64,000 bases of DNA from Solibacillus sp. FSL H8-0523 (GTDB lineage Bacteria; Bacillota; Bacilli; Bacillales_A; Planococcaceae). Location: contig NZ_CP150291.1 in assembly GCF_038051985.1 (NCBI RefSeq), positions 1,674,001 through 1,738,000 on the forward strand, read 5' to 3'. The notes beneath the pieces were generated by a model. That model made no database searches. It saw only the letters and a program-made list of their open reading frames with translations, and had not been told where the DNA came from. The first letter of the stretch is position 1, and the number at the start of each line of letters is the position of its first letter. The position numbers and the translations under genes were made by a program. Shown here in pieces: positions 8,024-16,344 of the stretch.

Positions 8024-8044
8024 ATGTCATTCGGGTCTACTTAG
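8024..8044 (+). other. Six-codon mini-ORF with a good ribosome site
   Basis: GAGGTG is followed at normal spacing by ATG, five sense codons (Ser-Phe-Gly-Ser-Thr) and TAG, 43 bases ahead of the RuvC-like gene. It could be a leader peptide that adjusts translation downstream, or a chance occurrence. Confidence 0.3.
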
Positions 8045-8087
8045 TCATTCAGAAAAAACACGAAATAAACGAAAGTAGGAGAGTAAT

Positions 8088-8588
8088 ATTAGATTTGTAG
8101 GAATTGATATTTCAACAAACACTGGACTTTGCATTTTAGATGAAAGCGGCATTGCAATTGAGTCAGTGAAAATATCGGCAAAAAATCTGGACGATCCCCA
8201 GCGAATGATGGAGATGACAGCTCGTATTATAAGCTATTTAGATTCTGCAACCGATAAAGTGTTAGTAGAAGGATTCGCATATGGAGCTAGAGGGAGAGGC
8301 GTGGGCTTTCAATATGGAGCAGGCTGGATTGTCCGTGAAGCGTTGGTATTAAACTCTATACCCTATCTTGATGTCCCACCATCGGTTGTTAAGAAATTTG
8401 CTACCAATAACGGACAAGCAAAGAAAGAAGCTATGATTTTACCGATTTTTAAAAAATGGAAATTTGAGCATGAGAGTGACGATGTGAGAGATGCATATGT
8501 GCTTGCTAGAATTGGCTACTCTATGTATTTTCAAGATAATTTACTTGAGTATGAAAAAGAAGTTTTGAAAAAAATTAAAAAAATTTAG
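8088..8588 (+). CDS. RuvC-like Holliday-junction nuclease, probable AUU start
   Basis: The product (166 aa) has the RNase-H-like RuvC fold: 'RFVGIDISTNTG' at the N-terminus (first catalytic Asp), 'KVLVEGF' near residue 65 (Glu), and 'SDDVRDAYVLARIG' near residue 140 (Asp pair). Length matches RuvC-like resolvases (about 170). The first Asp motif lies upstream of the first ATG/GTG/TTG in frame (GTG at 8166), so translation must begin earlier. ATT at 8088, six bases after AGGAG, is the only sensible start. The role inferred is resolution of replication or recombination intermediates next to the SSB and Sak4-like genes. Confidence 0.75.
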   Translation: MRFVGIDISTNTGLCILDESGIAIESVKISAKNLDDPQRMMEMTARIISYLDSATDKVLVEGFAYGARGRGVGFQYGAGWIVREALVLNSIPYLDVPPSVVKKFATNNGQAKKEAMILPIFKKWKFEHESDDVRDAYVLARIGYSMYFQDNLLEYEKEVLKKIKKI

Positions 8589-8697
8589 AATGTAGTGTTT
8601 AAGAAATCGAATTTCGAGAAGATAATAGAGTGTGTGGGGGAGATTTTGAGACACACATGAGTAAAGTTTTACAATATGAATTAAAGGGGAGCATTAT

Positions 8698-9642
8698 ATG
8701 TCTGAAAAAAAAGTTCTAAAAGAGGGCGCAAACAAAGTAACAGTTGTAGGAACGTTAGTTGAAAAGAATTTGAAAATTGATACGTTCAAAAATACAGATG
8801 GTGAAACTATCGAATTTATTAATGGTACAATTAGCATTCGCACAGGTGATAATGAGGTGCATCAAATTCGCTTGCGCTCAAATAAATACACTAAAGAGGG
8901 TAAAGAAAATAACTTATTCAAGGCCTATGTAACGGTTCAAGAAGAGTACGTTTCAGTAGCCGATGTTGCAGAAGCAGCTAAAAAAGGTTTTAATCTAGTT
9001 GCTAGTGAGGTGTCCGTTGACGGTAAGCTTGTAACAAACGAATACTATGCTCAAGACGGAAGACTTCGACAATACCAACAAATTGATGGAAGATTTGTTA
9101 ATCGACTACGTGAAGTTGATGATCCAACACCTCGGGCAGTGTTTGAAGTTGATATTTTTGTATCGAAAGCACGTCAAGAAATTTTAGATGACGAGGAAAC
9201 AGGTCGCGCAATTGTAGAGGCATTTATTCCTACGTACAGCAGCATTGTTCCCTATAACTTTGCCGTGATTGAAGAGGGAGCGGATTTCTTCTTATACAAC
9301 TTAGAACATGGTCAAACATTAAAAGTGTACGGCAATATCTTAAATGTTAAAAAAGAGCAGCGTAAAATGGTTGAAATGGCATTTGGTGAGCCGCGAGAGG
9401 AACTGGTTATTACTTACCGCTCGGAATCATTAATCAACAACGCTAAAAGCGCATATGAAGAGGATTCACCATATGCTTTCAATCTTGAGCTAATTAAAGA
9501 GCGCTTAGTAAAGCGTCAGGCGTATCTGGAACAGCAAAAAGCGCGACAAAACGGGGAGAACGCTTCAACTAATAATAATTCTACTGGTTTTCCAACTAAT
9601 AAATCCTCGGATGAAGTGCGAGACGTAAGAAAGTTGTTTTAA
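8698..9642 (+). CDS. Phage single-stranded DNA-binding-like protein (YorF position)
   Basis: This 314-residue protein begins with an OB-fold-like stretch ('NKVTVVGTLVEKNLKIDTF', then 'IEFINGTISIRTG') and ends with a low-complexity Asn/Ser linker and a short charged tail 'VRDVRKLF'. The layout resembles phage SSB proteins with a flexible linker and protein-binding tail. It lies directly before a Sak4-like ATPase, a frequent SSB neighbour, and occupies the place of yorF in the SPbeta replication block. ATG at 8698 after AAAGGGG. SSB function is inferred from fold pattern and context; no catalytic motif is expected. Confidence 0.6.
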   Translation: MSEKKVLKEGANKVTVVGTLVEKNLKIDTFKNTDGETIEFINGTISIRTGDNEVHQIRLRSNKYTKEGKENNLFKAYVTVQEEYVSVADVAEAAKKGFNLVASEVSVDGKLVTNEYYAQDGRLRQYQQIDGRFVNRLREVDDPTPRAVFEVDIFVSKARQEILDDEETGRAIVEAFIPTYSSIVPYNFAVIEEGADFFLYNLEHGQTLKVYGNILNVKKEQRKMVEMAFGEPREELVITYRSESLINNAKSAYEEDSPYAFNLELIKERLVKRQAYLEQQKARQNGENASTNNNSTGFPTNKSSDEVRDVRKLF

Positions 9643-9646
9643 TTTC

Positions 9647-9670
9647 TAACATAAATAAATTTTTATAATA
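9647..9670 (+). promoter_or_regulatory. SPBRE-like repeated element, copy 2
   Basis: TAACATAAATAAATT followed by TTTATAATA, five bases after the SSB-like stop codon and 50 bases ahead of the Sak4-like gene. Confidence 0.65.
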
Positions 9671-9719
9671 ATTACGTTTTAGCATTCCTAGATTAATAAT
9701 GAATGGAGACTGATAGTGA

Positions 9720-10709
9720 ATGACTAGTTTTGATATTTTCAATCCCCAGATTTCAACAGTTGCAAAAGGATTAGAGGGGAAAGTAATTACAATTGTTGGC
9801 TCTAACAATTTAGGGAAAACGAAACAAGCTACTCGAATGGAGCGCCCGTATTATATTGGATTTGAAAAAGGTTTACGCGCAATCGCTGGCATTCCTTTTT
9901 TACCTGTTAATAAGTGGACGGATTTCAAAAAAATCAATAAGCAGCTAACTGATCCAAAAACGCTATCAAAAGCGAGAGAGCTTTATCAGACTATTATTTT
10001 TGATGAAGTATACACAAGTGCGCTTTACTGCCAAGATTATTTGTGTAAAAAATTTGGTGTTGAAACAATTGGTGACGGTAACGAAGGTTACGGACTCTGG
10101 AAAGAATATGAAACGGAGTATTGGACGGAAATCGATAAATTACTCAATAGCGGCTACACATTGATTTTTATCAGCCATGAAGAAACGACTAAAGAAGGGA
10201 AGAAAATCCCTAAAGGCGATAAACGTTCAATTAAACCAATTATTGATAATTCAGACGTTGTTGTGTATTTACAATCAAATGGTATTGACGAAAACAATAA
10301 AGTTATTAAATCATCGGCATGGTTCGCGGAAACGCCAGAATTTTTTGCTCGTTCTCGTTTCGATTATATGACAACATTTATCCCAGAATTTACGGCAGAA
10401 AATTTAGAAGCAGCTATTGCAGAAGGCATTCGCTTGCAAGAGGAAGCAGAAGGAATTGTAGCAGTAAGTTACAATGAGCAAAAAGAATCCTATCAATCAG
10501 AAGCGTTAGATTTTGACGCAATCTTTTCAGAAATCAATGAAATTGGAAATCGTTTGGCATCATCGGGTTATTTAGATGAGCTGTTGGAAAGTGTTGAAAG
10601 ACATTTAGGCAAAGGAAAAAAAGTTGGCGATGTTAAGCCATCTCAAGTTGATTTGCTTTCATTATTATTAATTGAAGTTAAGGAATTAGCGGAAGAATTA
10701 AACGTTTAA
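9720..10709 (+). CDS. Sak4-like RecA-fold ATPase (YorG position)
   Basis: This is a P-loop ATPase of 329 residues. Walker A is 'GSNNLGKT' at 27-34, Walker B is 'TIIFDEV' with Asp95-Glu96, and a later 'LIFISHEE' strand fits the sensor position. The layout is that of Sak4/AAA_24 phage proteins, RecA-core single-strand annealing recombinases that work with SSB. A C-terminal helical tail of about 100 residues is acidic. The SSB-like gene precedes it and the helicase and primase genes follow, which supports a role in recombination-dependent replication. The ATG start has a GGAG site 11 bases upstream, slightly long. Confidence 0.7.
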   Translation: MTSFDIFNPQISTVAKGLEGKVITIVGSNNLGKTKQATRMERPYYIGFEKGLRAIAGIPFLPVNKWTDFKKINKQLTDPKTLSKARELYQTIIFDEVYTSALYCQDYLCKKFGVETIGDGNEGYGLWKEYETEYWTEIDKLLNSGYTLIFISHEETTKEGKKIPKGDKRSIKPIIDNSDVVVYLQSNGIDENNKVIKSSAWFAETPEFFARSRFDYMTTFIPEFTAENLEAAIAEGIRLQEEAEGIVAVSYNEQKESYQSEALDFDAIFSEINEIGNRLASSGYLDELLESVERHLGKGKKVGDVKPSQVDLLSLLLIEVKELAEELNV

Positions 10710-10730
10710 CATAAATAAAAATTTAAAATA
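10707..10730 (+). promoter_or_regulatory. SPBRE-like repeated element, copy 3
   Basis: TAACATAAATAAAAATTTAA overlaps the stop codon of the Sak4-like gene by three bases. It is a slightly diverged copy. Confidence 0.55.
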
Positions 10731-10789
10731 TACAAAAATAATGCGTAGTGTCTATTAGATACTGCGCAATTATTTTAGGGGTGATTATT

Positions 10790-11275
10790 ATTTCTACGCC
10801 TACACAATTAAAATGCGCCTGGTGCGTTAAAGCAATTAAAAAAGATACGCTTTATGTAAAGCACAGCTCCAAAAAGTATTTTCACAACATGTGCTATGAA
10901 AAATATAAAATCAATGAAGCGGATCGAAAGGAATTGCTTGAATATATCATTGAATTACAGGGACATCGAAAATTAGATCCAAAAATATTTTCTCAAATAA
11001 AAGATTGGCAAGATAAATATAATTTTCAATATAAAGCCATTGAATTAACATTACGCTATTTTCACGAAATTAAAGGAAATTCATATGATGAAAAGGGTAT
11101 TGGTATTGTTCCATATGTCTATGCAGAAGCAGAAAAATTTTTTGGCCGATTATTTGAAATAACTCAACAGATTAAAGAAACTGATTACAATCCTCAACAT
11201 GAGACAGTCTATATTAATGATCCTCCAAAAAAAGTGAATAAAAAGCTAGTAAACATAGAGGAGATTACAGAATGA
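10790..11275 (+). CDS. Small zinc-finger protein (YorH position), probable AUU start
   Basis: The product (161 aa) opens with a treble-clef-like metal site: Cys-x2-Cys ('CAWC') about residues 9-12 and His-x3-Cys ('FHNMC') about 20 residues later. The rest is helical and basic. It overlaps the helicase gene by four bases (ATGA), so the two are translationally coupled, and its place matches SPbeta yorH, suggesting a helicase-loading or primosome role (inference). Start: a strong AGGGGTGAT site precedes three ATT codons; the ATT at 10790 (or 10787) has the correct spacing, while GTG codons at 10748 and 10781 lack a usable site. Confidence 0.6.
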   Translation: MSTPTQLKCAWCVKAIKKDTLYVKHSSKKYFHNMCYEKYKINEADRKELLEYIIELQGHRKLDPKIFSQIKDWQDKYNFQYKAIELTLRYFHEIKGNSYDEKGIGIVPYVYAEAEKFFGRLFEITQQIKETDYNPQHETVYINDPPKKVNKKLVNIEEITE

Positions 11276-12867
11276 CTAAACTTCAAGACAAACTAGCGAT
11301 TACCCAGGTTTTAGCAGGATTAATGAAGCATCCAGAACGCACTTCAAGTAAAGCATATGACTTGTCTACAGATGATTTTGTCGAGAAAATGCATCAGATT
11401 ATTTTTGGCGCAATTACAAACTTATATACAAATGAAGCTAAGAAAATAACCATACTAGAAATAGATGCATATTTGCAAAACTACACAGAACAATATCGAA
11501 TTTTTAACGAGAATGATGGAATCGAATATTTAGAAGCAATACAAGAGTTTTCTGTAATAGACAATTTCGACATGCATTATCAGCGAGTAAAGAAGTTTAC
11601 ATTTTTGCGAGAATGTAAAAAAATCGGTATTGATATTTCAGATATTTACAATGAAAAACTGGTCGATTTAGCAGAAGAGGAAGAAAGAAACAAGCGCTTT
11701 GATAAAATGACGCTAACGGACATGGTAAAGCATGTAGAATTAAAAATCATTCTTATTAAAGAGCAATTTCTATCGAGTAATACATTTAGCGGTGGACATA
11801 TATCTGAAAACGTTCAAGAAATTATTGATGCAAAAGAAGCATCACCAAGTTTCGGAGCACCGCAAGCCTCCTTATTTTTAAATACAATCTTTCGTGGCTC
11901 ACGTAAAAGAAAATTCAACCTCAAACACGGTAACACTGGTGGAGGGAAGTCTCGTTTTGGAATGGCGAATATGGCAGCTAAAACTATTCCCGAAATTTGG
12001 GATAATAAAGAAAACAAATGGATCAAAACAGGTGCTAATAAACATGGTCTAATTATTTCAACCGAATTAGATGAAGAAGAAATTAAGCTTCCTTTTGTAG
12101 CCTACATTGCGAACGTTGATGAATCACTTATACATGAGAAAAAATTAACACATGAAGAAAAAGTGCGAGTTGAAAAGGCTGTAACTATTTTAGAAAAATC
12201 AAGCTTATGGTTTGAGGTGTTAAGTGATTTTGACATAGAGGATATAGAAACGACCATTATTAAACATATAAATTTACATGACGTAGAGTTTATTGAATTT
12301 GATTATATCCACACGTCTCTAAAATTACTCTCCGCGTTAGCTCAAAAAGGAGCTAGAAACCTACGTGAAGACCAAATTCTTTTAATTATTGCTATTAGTT
12401 TAAAAGACTTATGCAACAAATATGACATTCACATTGAAAGCGCTACTCAGTTAAATGACAACCAAAACAAAGACGACAACATGGATCAAAGCTGGATTCG
12501 AGGCTCAAAAGCATTAGCAGATAAAATAGATGGAGGATATATTCTACTGGAAATTCGGCCTAAAGACCAAAAATTAATTGATGCAGTTTATAAGTCGGGT
12601 AAGATGGTTAAATTTGCAGTTGAACCGAACATTAGCTTAAACGTATATAAATCAAGGGGCGGTAAATGGAAGCGTATTCGAGTGTTTGGGCATTTTAATA
12701 CAGGCACTTTGCGATTTCAAGACTTGTTTTGTATAAATTATAACGGTGAATTAATATCAGAGATTGAGCTTAAAACCATTTCATTCAATGAACCGAGCGG
12801 AACAGAAATTAGTAAATTGCTATATGATAATGATGAAGACGAGCTGCCAGAATTTGCAGAAGATTAA
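11272..12867 (+). CDS. yorI: DnaB-like replicative helicase (YorI)
   Basis: A RecA-fold helicase of 531 residues. An N-terminal helical domain (1-130) precedes Walker A 'GNTGGGKSR' near residues 220-228, a Walker-B-like strand 'EFIEFDYIHTSLK' in the 340s, and 'IESATQLND' resembling the DnaB H3/Q-motif region. The length equals that of SPbeta YorI, annotated as a replicative helicase, and the neighbours (primase and polymerase genes) agree. It should unwind the phage replication fork as a hexamer. It overlaps the preceding zinc-finger gene by four bases. Confidence 0.85.
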   Translation: MTKLQDKLAITQVLAGLMKHPERTSSKAYDLSTDDFVEKMHQIIFGAITNLYTNEAKKITILEIDAYLQNYTEQYRIFNENDGIEYLEAIQEFSVIDNFDMHYQRVKKFTFLRECKKIGIDISDIYNEKLVDLAEEEERNKRFDKMTLTDMVKHVELKIILIKEQFLSSNTFSGGHISENVQEIIDAKEASPSFGAPQASLFLNTIFRGSRKRKFNLKHGNTGGGKSRFGMANMAAKTIPEIWDNKENKWIKTGANKHGLIISTELDEEEIKLPFVAYIANVDESLIHEKKLTHEEKVRVEKAVTILEKSSLWFEVLSDFDIEDIETTIIKHINLHDVEFIEFDYIHTSLKLLSALAQKGARNLREDQILLIIAISLKDLCNKYDIHIESATQLNDNQNKDDNMDQSWIRGSKALADKIDGGYILLEIRPKDQKLIDAVYKSGKMVKFAVEPNISLNVYKSRGGKWKRIRVFGHFNTGTLRFQDLFCINYNGELISEIELKTISFNEPSGTEISKLLYDNDEDELPEFAED

Positions 12868-12892
12868 AATCCAATAGAAAAGAGGTAACACA

Positions 12893-14011
12893 TTGAGCCA
12901 CGATATTATCGAGCTAAAAGAAAGCCTAACAATTGATGATATTATGCTGTTACTGACTGAATTAGGCGCTGAAAACGTTCACTACAACGAGAGACGAAAC
13001 GAAATTATTACGAATACGATTTGCCATAATAAAAGCGGTGGCAGCCATAAGCTTTATTACATGCAGCGTACTAACATGTTTCGCTGTTTTACGGAATGTT
13101 CATGTAAATTTGACATTTATGATTTGATTATAAAAGTTTACAAAACGCATGATACTGAAGTTAGCTTCAGAGATGCAGTAGAGTACGTTAAATATAAAAC
13201 TCGCAAAACAGATAGGCTATTTGATAGCAGTTTCTTATTACCCAATGAAGTTAAAAAAAATGAAGAACTCGCTTACTTCAAACGATTTAAGAGAAATAAG
13301 AAAGTTGAGTTTTCAGAGCCGCAGACGCATGATGATAAAATTTTAGAAGTTTTTAGTTCACGCCATCATGAAACCTTTTATAATGATGGAATTTCTCATG
13401 AAGTGTTAAATGCTTTTGATATTAAATTTTATGATAAAGAGAATGCAGTCATTATTCCTCACCGCTATTATAAAAACGGAAAAATTATTGGTATTAAAAT
13501 GAGGAACTTAGACGAATGGAAAATTGAAAGTGGCTACAAATATATTCCTGTTCGTGTGCAAGGTACGCTTTATAATCATGCAAGTTATTCAAATTTGTAT
13601 GGTTTATGGGAAAATAAATTAGCGATCAATCGATTAAAAAAAATTGCTATATTTGAATCAGAAAAATCAGTTATGCAAATGGCTACGATGTTTGGTTTAG
13701 AAAATAATTATGCGATAGCATTAAGCGGAAAAAACATTAACCAGTATCAAATTTCAATTTTAATGCAGCTAGATATTGAAGAAGTAATTTTGTGCTTAGA
13801 CAAAGAATATCGAGATGTAGATGATTTACAGGCATTCATTTTTAAAAAAAAACTAGTAGAACTCGGAAGGCGCTTCAGTAATTTTGTACGTGTTTATACA
13901 ATATGGGATAAAGATGGATTATTGGACTACAAGGATAGCCCTACTGATAAAGATGCCGTAGTTTTTGAACAATTACTGCAAACGAAAGAACAAATATGGT
14001 GTAAATTTTAA
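12893..14011 (+). CDS. yorJ: DnaG-like TOPRIM primase (YorJ)
   Basis: A 372-residue protein with a cysteine/histidine-rich N-terminus (Cys44, His45, His52, Cys65, Cys69, Cys71), resembling a degenerate CHC2 zinc domain, then a TOPRIM-like domain: 'IAIFESEKSVMQM' (Glu near 255) and 'EVILCLDKEYRDVDD' (acidic pair near 303). These are the hallmarks of bacterial/phage primases. Position after the helicase and size match SPbeta YorJ. TTG start at 12893, following AAGAGGT. It should synthesise RNA primers for the phage polymerase. Confidence 0.8.
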   Translation: MSHDIIELKESLTIDDIMLLLTELGAENVHYNERRNEIITNTICHNKSGGSHKLYYMQRTNMFRCFTECSCKFDIYDLIIKVYKTHDTEVSFRDAVEYVKYKTRKTDRLFDSSFLLPNEVKKNEELAYFKRFKRNKKVEFSEPQTHDDKILEVFSSRHHETFYNDGISHEVLNAFDIKFYDKENAVIIPHRYYKNGKIIGIKMRNLDEWKIESGYKYIPVRVQGTLYNHASYSNLYGLWENKLAINRLKKIAIFESEKSVMQMATMFGLENNYAIALSGKNINQYQISILMQLDIEEVILCLDKEYRDVDDLQAFIFKKKLVELGRRFSNFVRVYTIWDKDGLLDYKDSPTDKDAVVFEQLLQTKEQIWCKF

Positions 14012-14033
14012 CAAAAGTAAATTTATAAAATAA
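14009..14033 (+). promoter_or_regulatory. SPBRE-like repeated element, copy 4
   Basis: TAACAAAAGTAAATT then TATAAAATAA, overlapping the primase stop codon and lying 25 bases ahead of the RecJ-like gene. Confidence 0.5.
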
Positions 14034-14057
14034 CTATGAACGATTAAAAGAGGTGAT

Positions 14058-15779
14058 ATGTTGTATAGACTAATAGATGAGAATAATGCAAATCTACTAG
14101 AGCCAATTAAAACAGTTTTTAAGAATCGGAATATCCATGTGAATGATATAGATTGGTATATTAGACCAGTTTATTTTGAACATTCTCCAAAGCTATTAAA
14201 TAACATTGAGGAAGGTGCGGATTTACTTCTTTTACACATCGAAAAAGGCAATCATATTCATTTGCAGATTGACAAAGACTTAGACGGGTTTACTTCCGCG
14301 GCAGTACTATACAATTATTTGAAAAATACATTTCCTAAAATTAAATTAACTTGGTCTAACCACCTTCCAGAAAAGAAGCACGGCATTGACGTTGATATTG
14401 TTCCAGTAACAACTGATTTATTAATCGTTCCCGATGCAGGAACAGCCGAGTATGAGATTCACAAGCAATTAAAGCAAAGAAACGTTGATGTGCTTGTTAT
14501 AGACCATCACGAGGCTACTAGCTACTCAAAATACGCCACGGTTATAAACAATCAATTAGATGAGTATCCGAATAAATGGTTAAGCGGAGCTGGGGTCGTA
14601 TATAAATTTATTCAATTGCTTGATGAAAAGCTAAACATAAGCAACTCGCAGCGTTATATTGACTTAGTTGCTTTTGGATTGATTGGTGACGCTATGAACC
14701 TCGCTTCTAAGGAAACAAAATGGCTTGTTACTAAAGGTTTAAATAACCTTAAAAATGAATTTTTAAAAGAAATTATTAAGGAAAATGTAGATGAGGGAAC
14801 AAAGCTTACTCCTACTATTATTAGTTATAAATGTATTCCTAAAATCAATGCTTATTTACGAGTGTGTTCAAAAGAAGAACTGGACGAGTTATTTAAAGCG
14901 TTCATTGAGCATCAAGAAATTACGCATAATCCTAGATTAAGAAAAGAAAATAAGTATGAAACCTGGGCGCGTAGGATTACACGCATTTGCAACAACATGT
15001 ACTCTAAGCAGTCTAAATTGAAAAACAAACTGATGGAGGAGCTAGATAGTAAAATTGTAAGTGAAAAACTAGATAAAAACACATTTATTATCATTGAAAT
15101 TGAAGGTGACATGATTATGAATATGAGTGGCTATGTAGCTTCATTTGTTGCAAGTAAATATCGAAAGCCAACTTTAATCCTTCGCAAAAATAATCAAGAT
15201 CAAACTATTTTAAATGGTTCAATGCGTGGGTATGATAAGCAACTGAAAAACACAAAAAGTTTTTTAAACAGTCTGGAATTGTTTGATTTTGTAGAAGGCC
15301 ACCCAAATGCAGCAGGTGTTCAAATTAACACTGATAATTTTAAGTCATTAAATGCGAGGGTTAATAAGGCATTTCAAAATCTGACTCTTAATGAAGCACA
15401 TCTAGTGGATTTAGTAATGCCAGCGAAAATACTAACGAAAAAGTTTATAACGGATATGGAAAGATATTCGCATGTTTGGGGAAAAGGAATTGAAGCGCCA
15501 ATATTAGCCATTGAAAAGGTAGAGGTAAATTTAAGTGAAGCCTCAATTATGGGCAAAAATGCAGATATGCTAAAGTTCGATTCTAATGAAATCTCATTTG
15601 TTAAGTTTAATGAAGCAGAAAAGCTAATTGAACTAAAGAATTTGAATAAAGCCGTTGTTTTAAATGTTATTGGGCGCACTGGAATAAATACGTGGAATGG
15701 CGTTAATACAGCCCAATTTATTATAGAGGCATTTGAAATAGTTGAAATCAAAGAAGAAAACAAAAAATTCTTATTTTAA
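14058..15779 (+). CDS. yorK: RecJ-like DHH-family single-strand exonuclease (YorK)
   Basis: This 573-residue protein has the DHH phosphoesterase motifs: 'IDKDLDGFTSAA' (Asp72, Asp74, Asp76), 'VPDAGTAE' near 125 and 'VIDHHEAT' with the DHH triad at 149-151. 'GLIGDAMNL' follows as the fourth motif, and the C-terminal region has the DHHA1-like 'GSMRGYD...GHPNAAGVQI' pattern split over about 30 residues. Size and order match SPbeta YorK, a RecJ-type exonuclease. It probably degrades 5' single strands during recombination or primer processing. ATG at 14058 follows AGAGGTGAT; the TTG next to it is an alternative. Confidence 0.85.
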   Translation: MLYRLIDENNANLLEPIKTVFKNRNIHVNDIDWYIRPVYFEHSPKLLNNIEEGADLLLLHIEKGNHIHLQIDKDLDGFTSAAVLYNYLKNTFPKIKLTWSNHLPEKKHGIDVDIVPVTTDLLIVPDAGTAEYEIHKQLKQRNVDVLVIDHHEATSYSKYATVINNQLDEYPNKWLSGAGVVYKFIQLLDEKLNISNSQRYIDLVAFGLIGDAMNLASKETKWLVTKGLNNLKNEFLKEIIKENVDEGTKLTPTIISYKCIPKINAYLRVCSKEELDELFKAFIEHQEITHNPRLRKENKYETWARRITRICNNMYSKQSKLKNKLMEELDSKIVSEKLDKNTFIIIEIEGDMIMNMSGYVASFVASKYRKPTLILRKNNQDQTILNGSMRGYDKQLKNTKSFLNSLELFDFVEGHPNAAGVQINTDNFKSLNARVNKAFQNLTLNEAHLVDLVMPAKILTKKFITDMERYSHVWGKGIEAPILAIEKVEVNLSEASIMGKNADMLKFDSNEISFVKFNEAEKLIELKNLNKAVVLNVIGRTGINTWNGVNTAQFIIEAFEIVEIKEENKKFLF

Positions 15780-15804
15780 TTAACATAAATAAATTTTTAT
15801 TATA
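15780..15804 (+). promoter_or_regulatory. SPBRE-like repeated element, copy 5
   Basis: TTAACATAAATAAATT then TTTATTATA, directly after the RecJ-like stop codon. Confidence 0.6.
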
Positions 15805-15814
15805 TAAGGGGGTG

Positions 15815-16174
15815 TTGATAATAGATTATACACTAGAAAATATAGAAGATGCTCTTAGTGATGTACTATGTGAAAATAATATTGATGTTATCTTGCTAGA
15901 AGATGAGCTGGATCATCAAATATGGCTAGATGGTGCTTGTATTCGGATTCCAGAGCTAGAAATCGATATTTACAGTGGCGCTTATTATCATTTTTCTGAG
16001 GAGGAACAGGAGTATAACGCTGATTTTACAATCTATGTATTCATGGATTTAGGAACAAGAGATGTTATTTATGACGAAGGCTATACGTCTCTTGGGGCAG
16101 CAGTAAATAATTTTTTACGTGGAGAATATAATTCTGAAAAACTGCTTTCGTTAGCGTGTGAAATTATTATTTAA
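15815..16174 (+). CDS. Hypothetical acidic phage protein, about 119 aa
   Basis: No family is recognised. The product is strongly acidic (many Glu/Asp, e.g. 'DVILLEDELDHQIWLDGA') with aromatic-rich strands, the kind of composition seen in DNA-mimic or inhibitor proteins, but that is only a composition remark. The ribosome site AAGGGGGTG is so close that the start could be TTG 15815 or one of the ATA codons at 15818/15821. It lies alone between two SPBRE-like elements, so it may be separately controlled. Confidence 0.6.
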   Translation: MIIDYTLENIEDALSDVLCENNIDVILLEDELDHQIWLDGACIRIPELEIDIYSGAYYHFSEEEQEYNADFTIYVFMDLGTRDVIYDEGYTSLGAAVNNFLRGEYNSEKLLSLACEIII

Positions 16175-16236
16175 GTTAAAGAAGGTAGGATTTCAGAAAT
16201 TTGGATAGACAGTAAAGAGGAATAATTTTAAATTAT

Positions 16237-16261
16237 TTGACATAAATAGATTATTATAAAA
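16237..16261 (+). promoter_or_regulatory. SPBRE-like repeated element, copy 6
   Basis: TTGACATAAATAGATTATTA then TAAAA, 85 bases ahead of the polymerase gene. Confidence 0.6.
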
Positions 16262-16344
16262 TTGTTTGAGTGTAAAGTGTTTGATACTTACGCTCATTTT
16301 TTATATGTGAAATGATAAAACAATATAGAAGGTGAGGTCGCCTA

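Noticed and set aside
8657-8713. 18-codon ORF ahead of the SSB-like gene
   Set aside because: The GGGGGAG site is 14 bases away, too far, and the frame overlaps the SSB-like start. Chance is the simpler view.
16237-16266. TTGACA as the -35 box of a promoter for the polymerase gene
   Set aside because: The best -10-like bases are only 12-13 bases away in this and the other repeat copies, too short for sigma-A. An operator is the better explanation.
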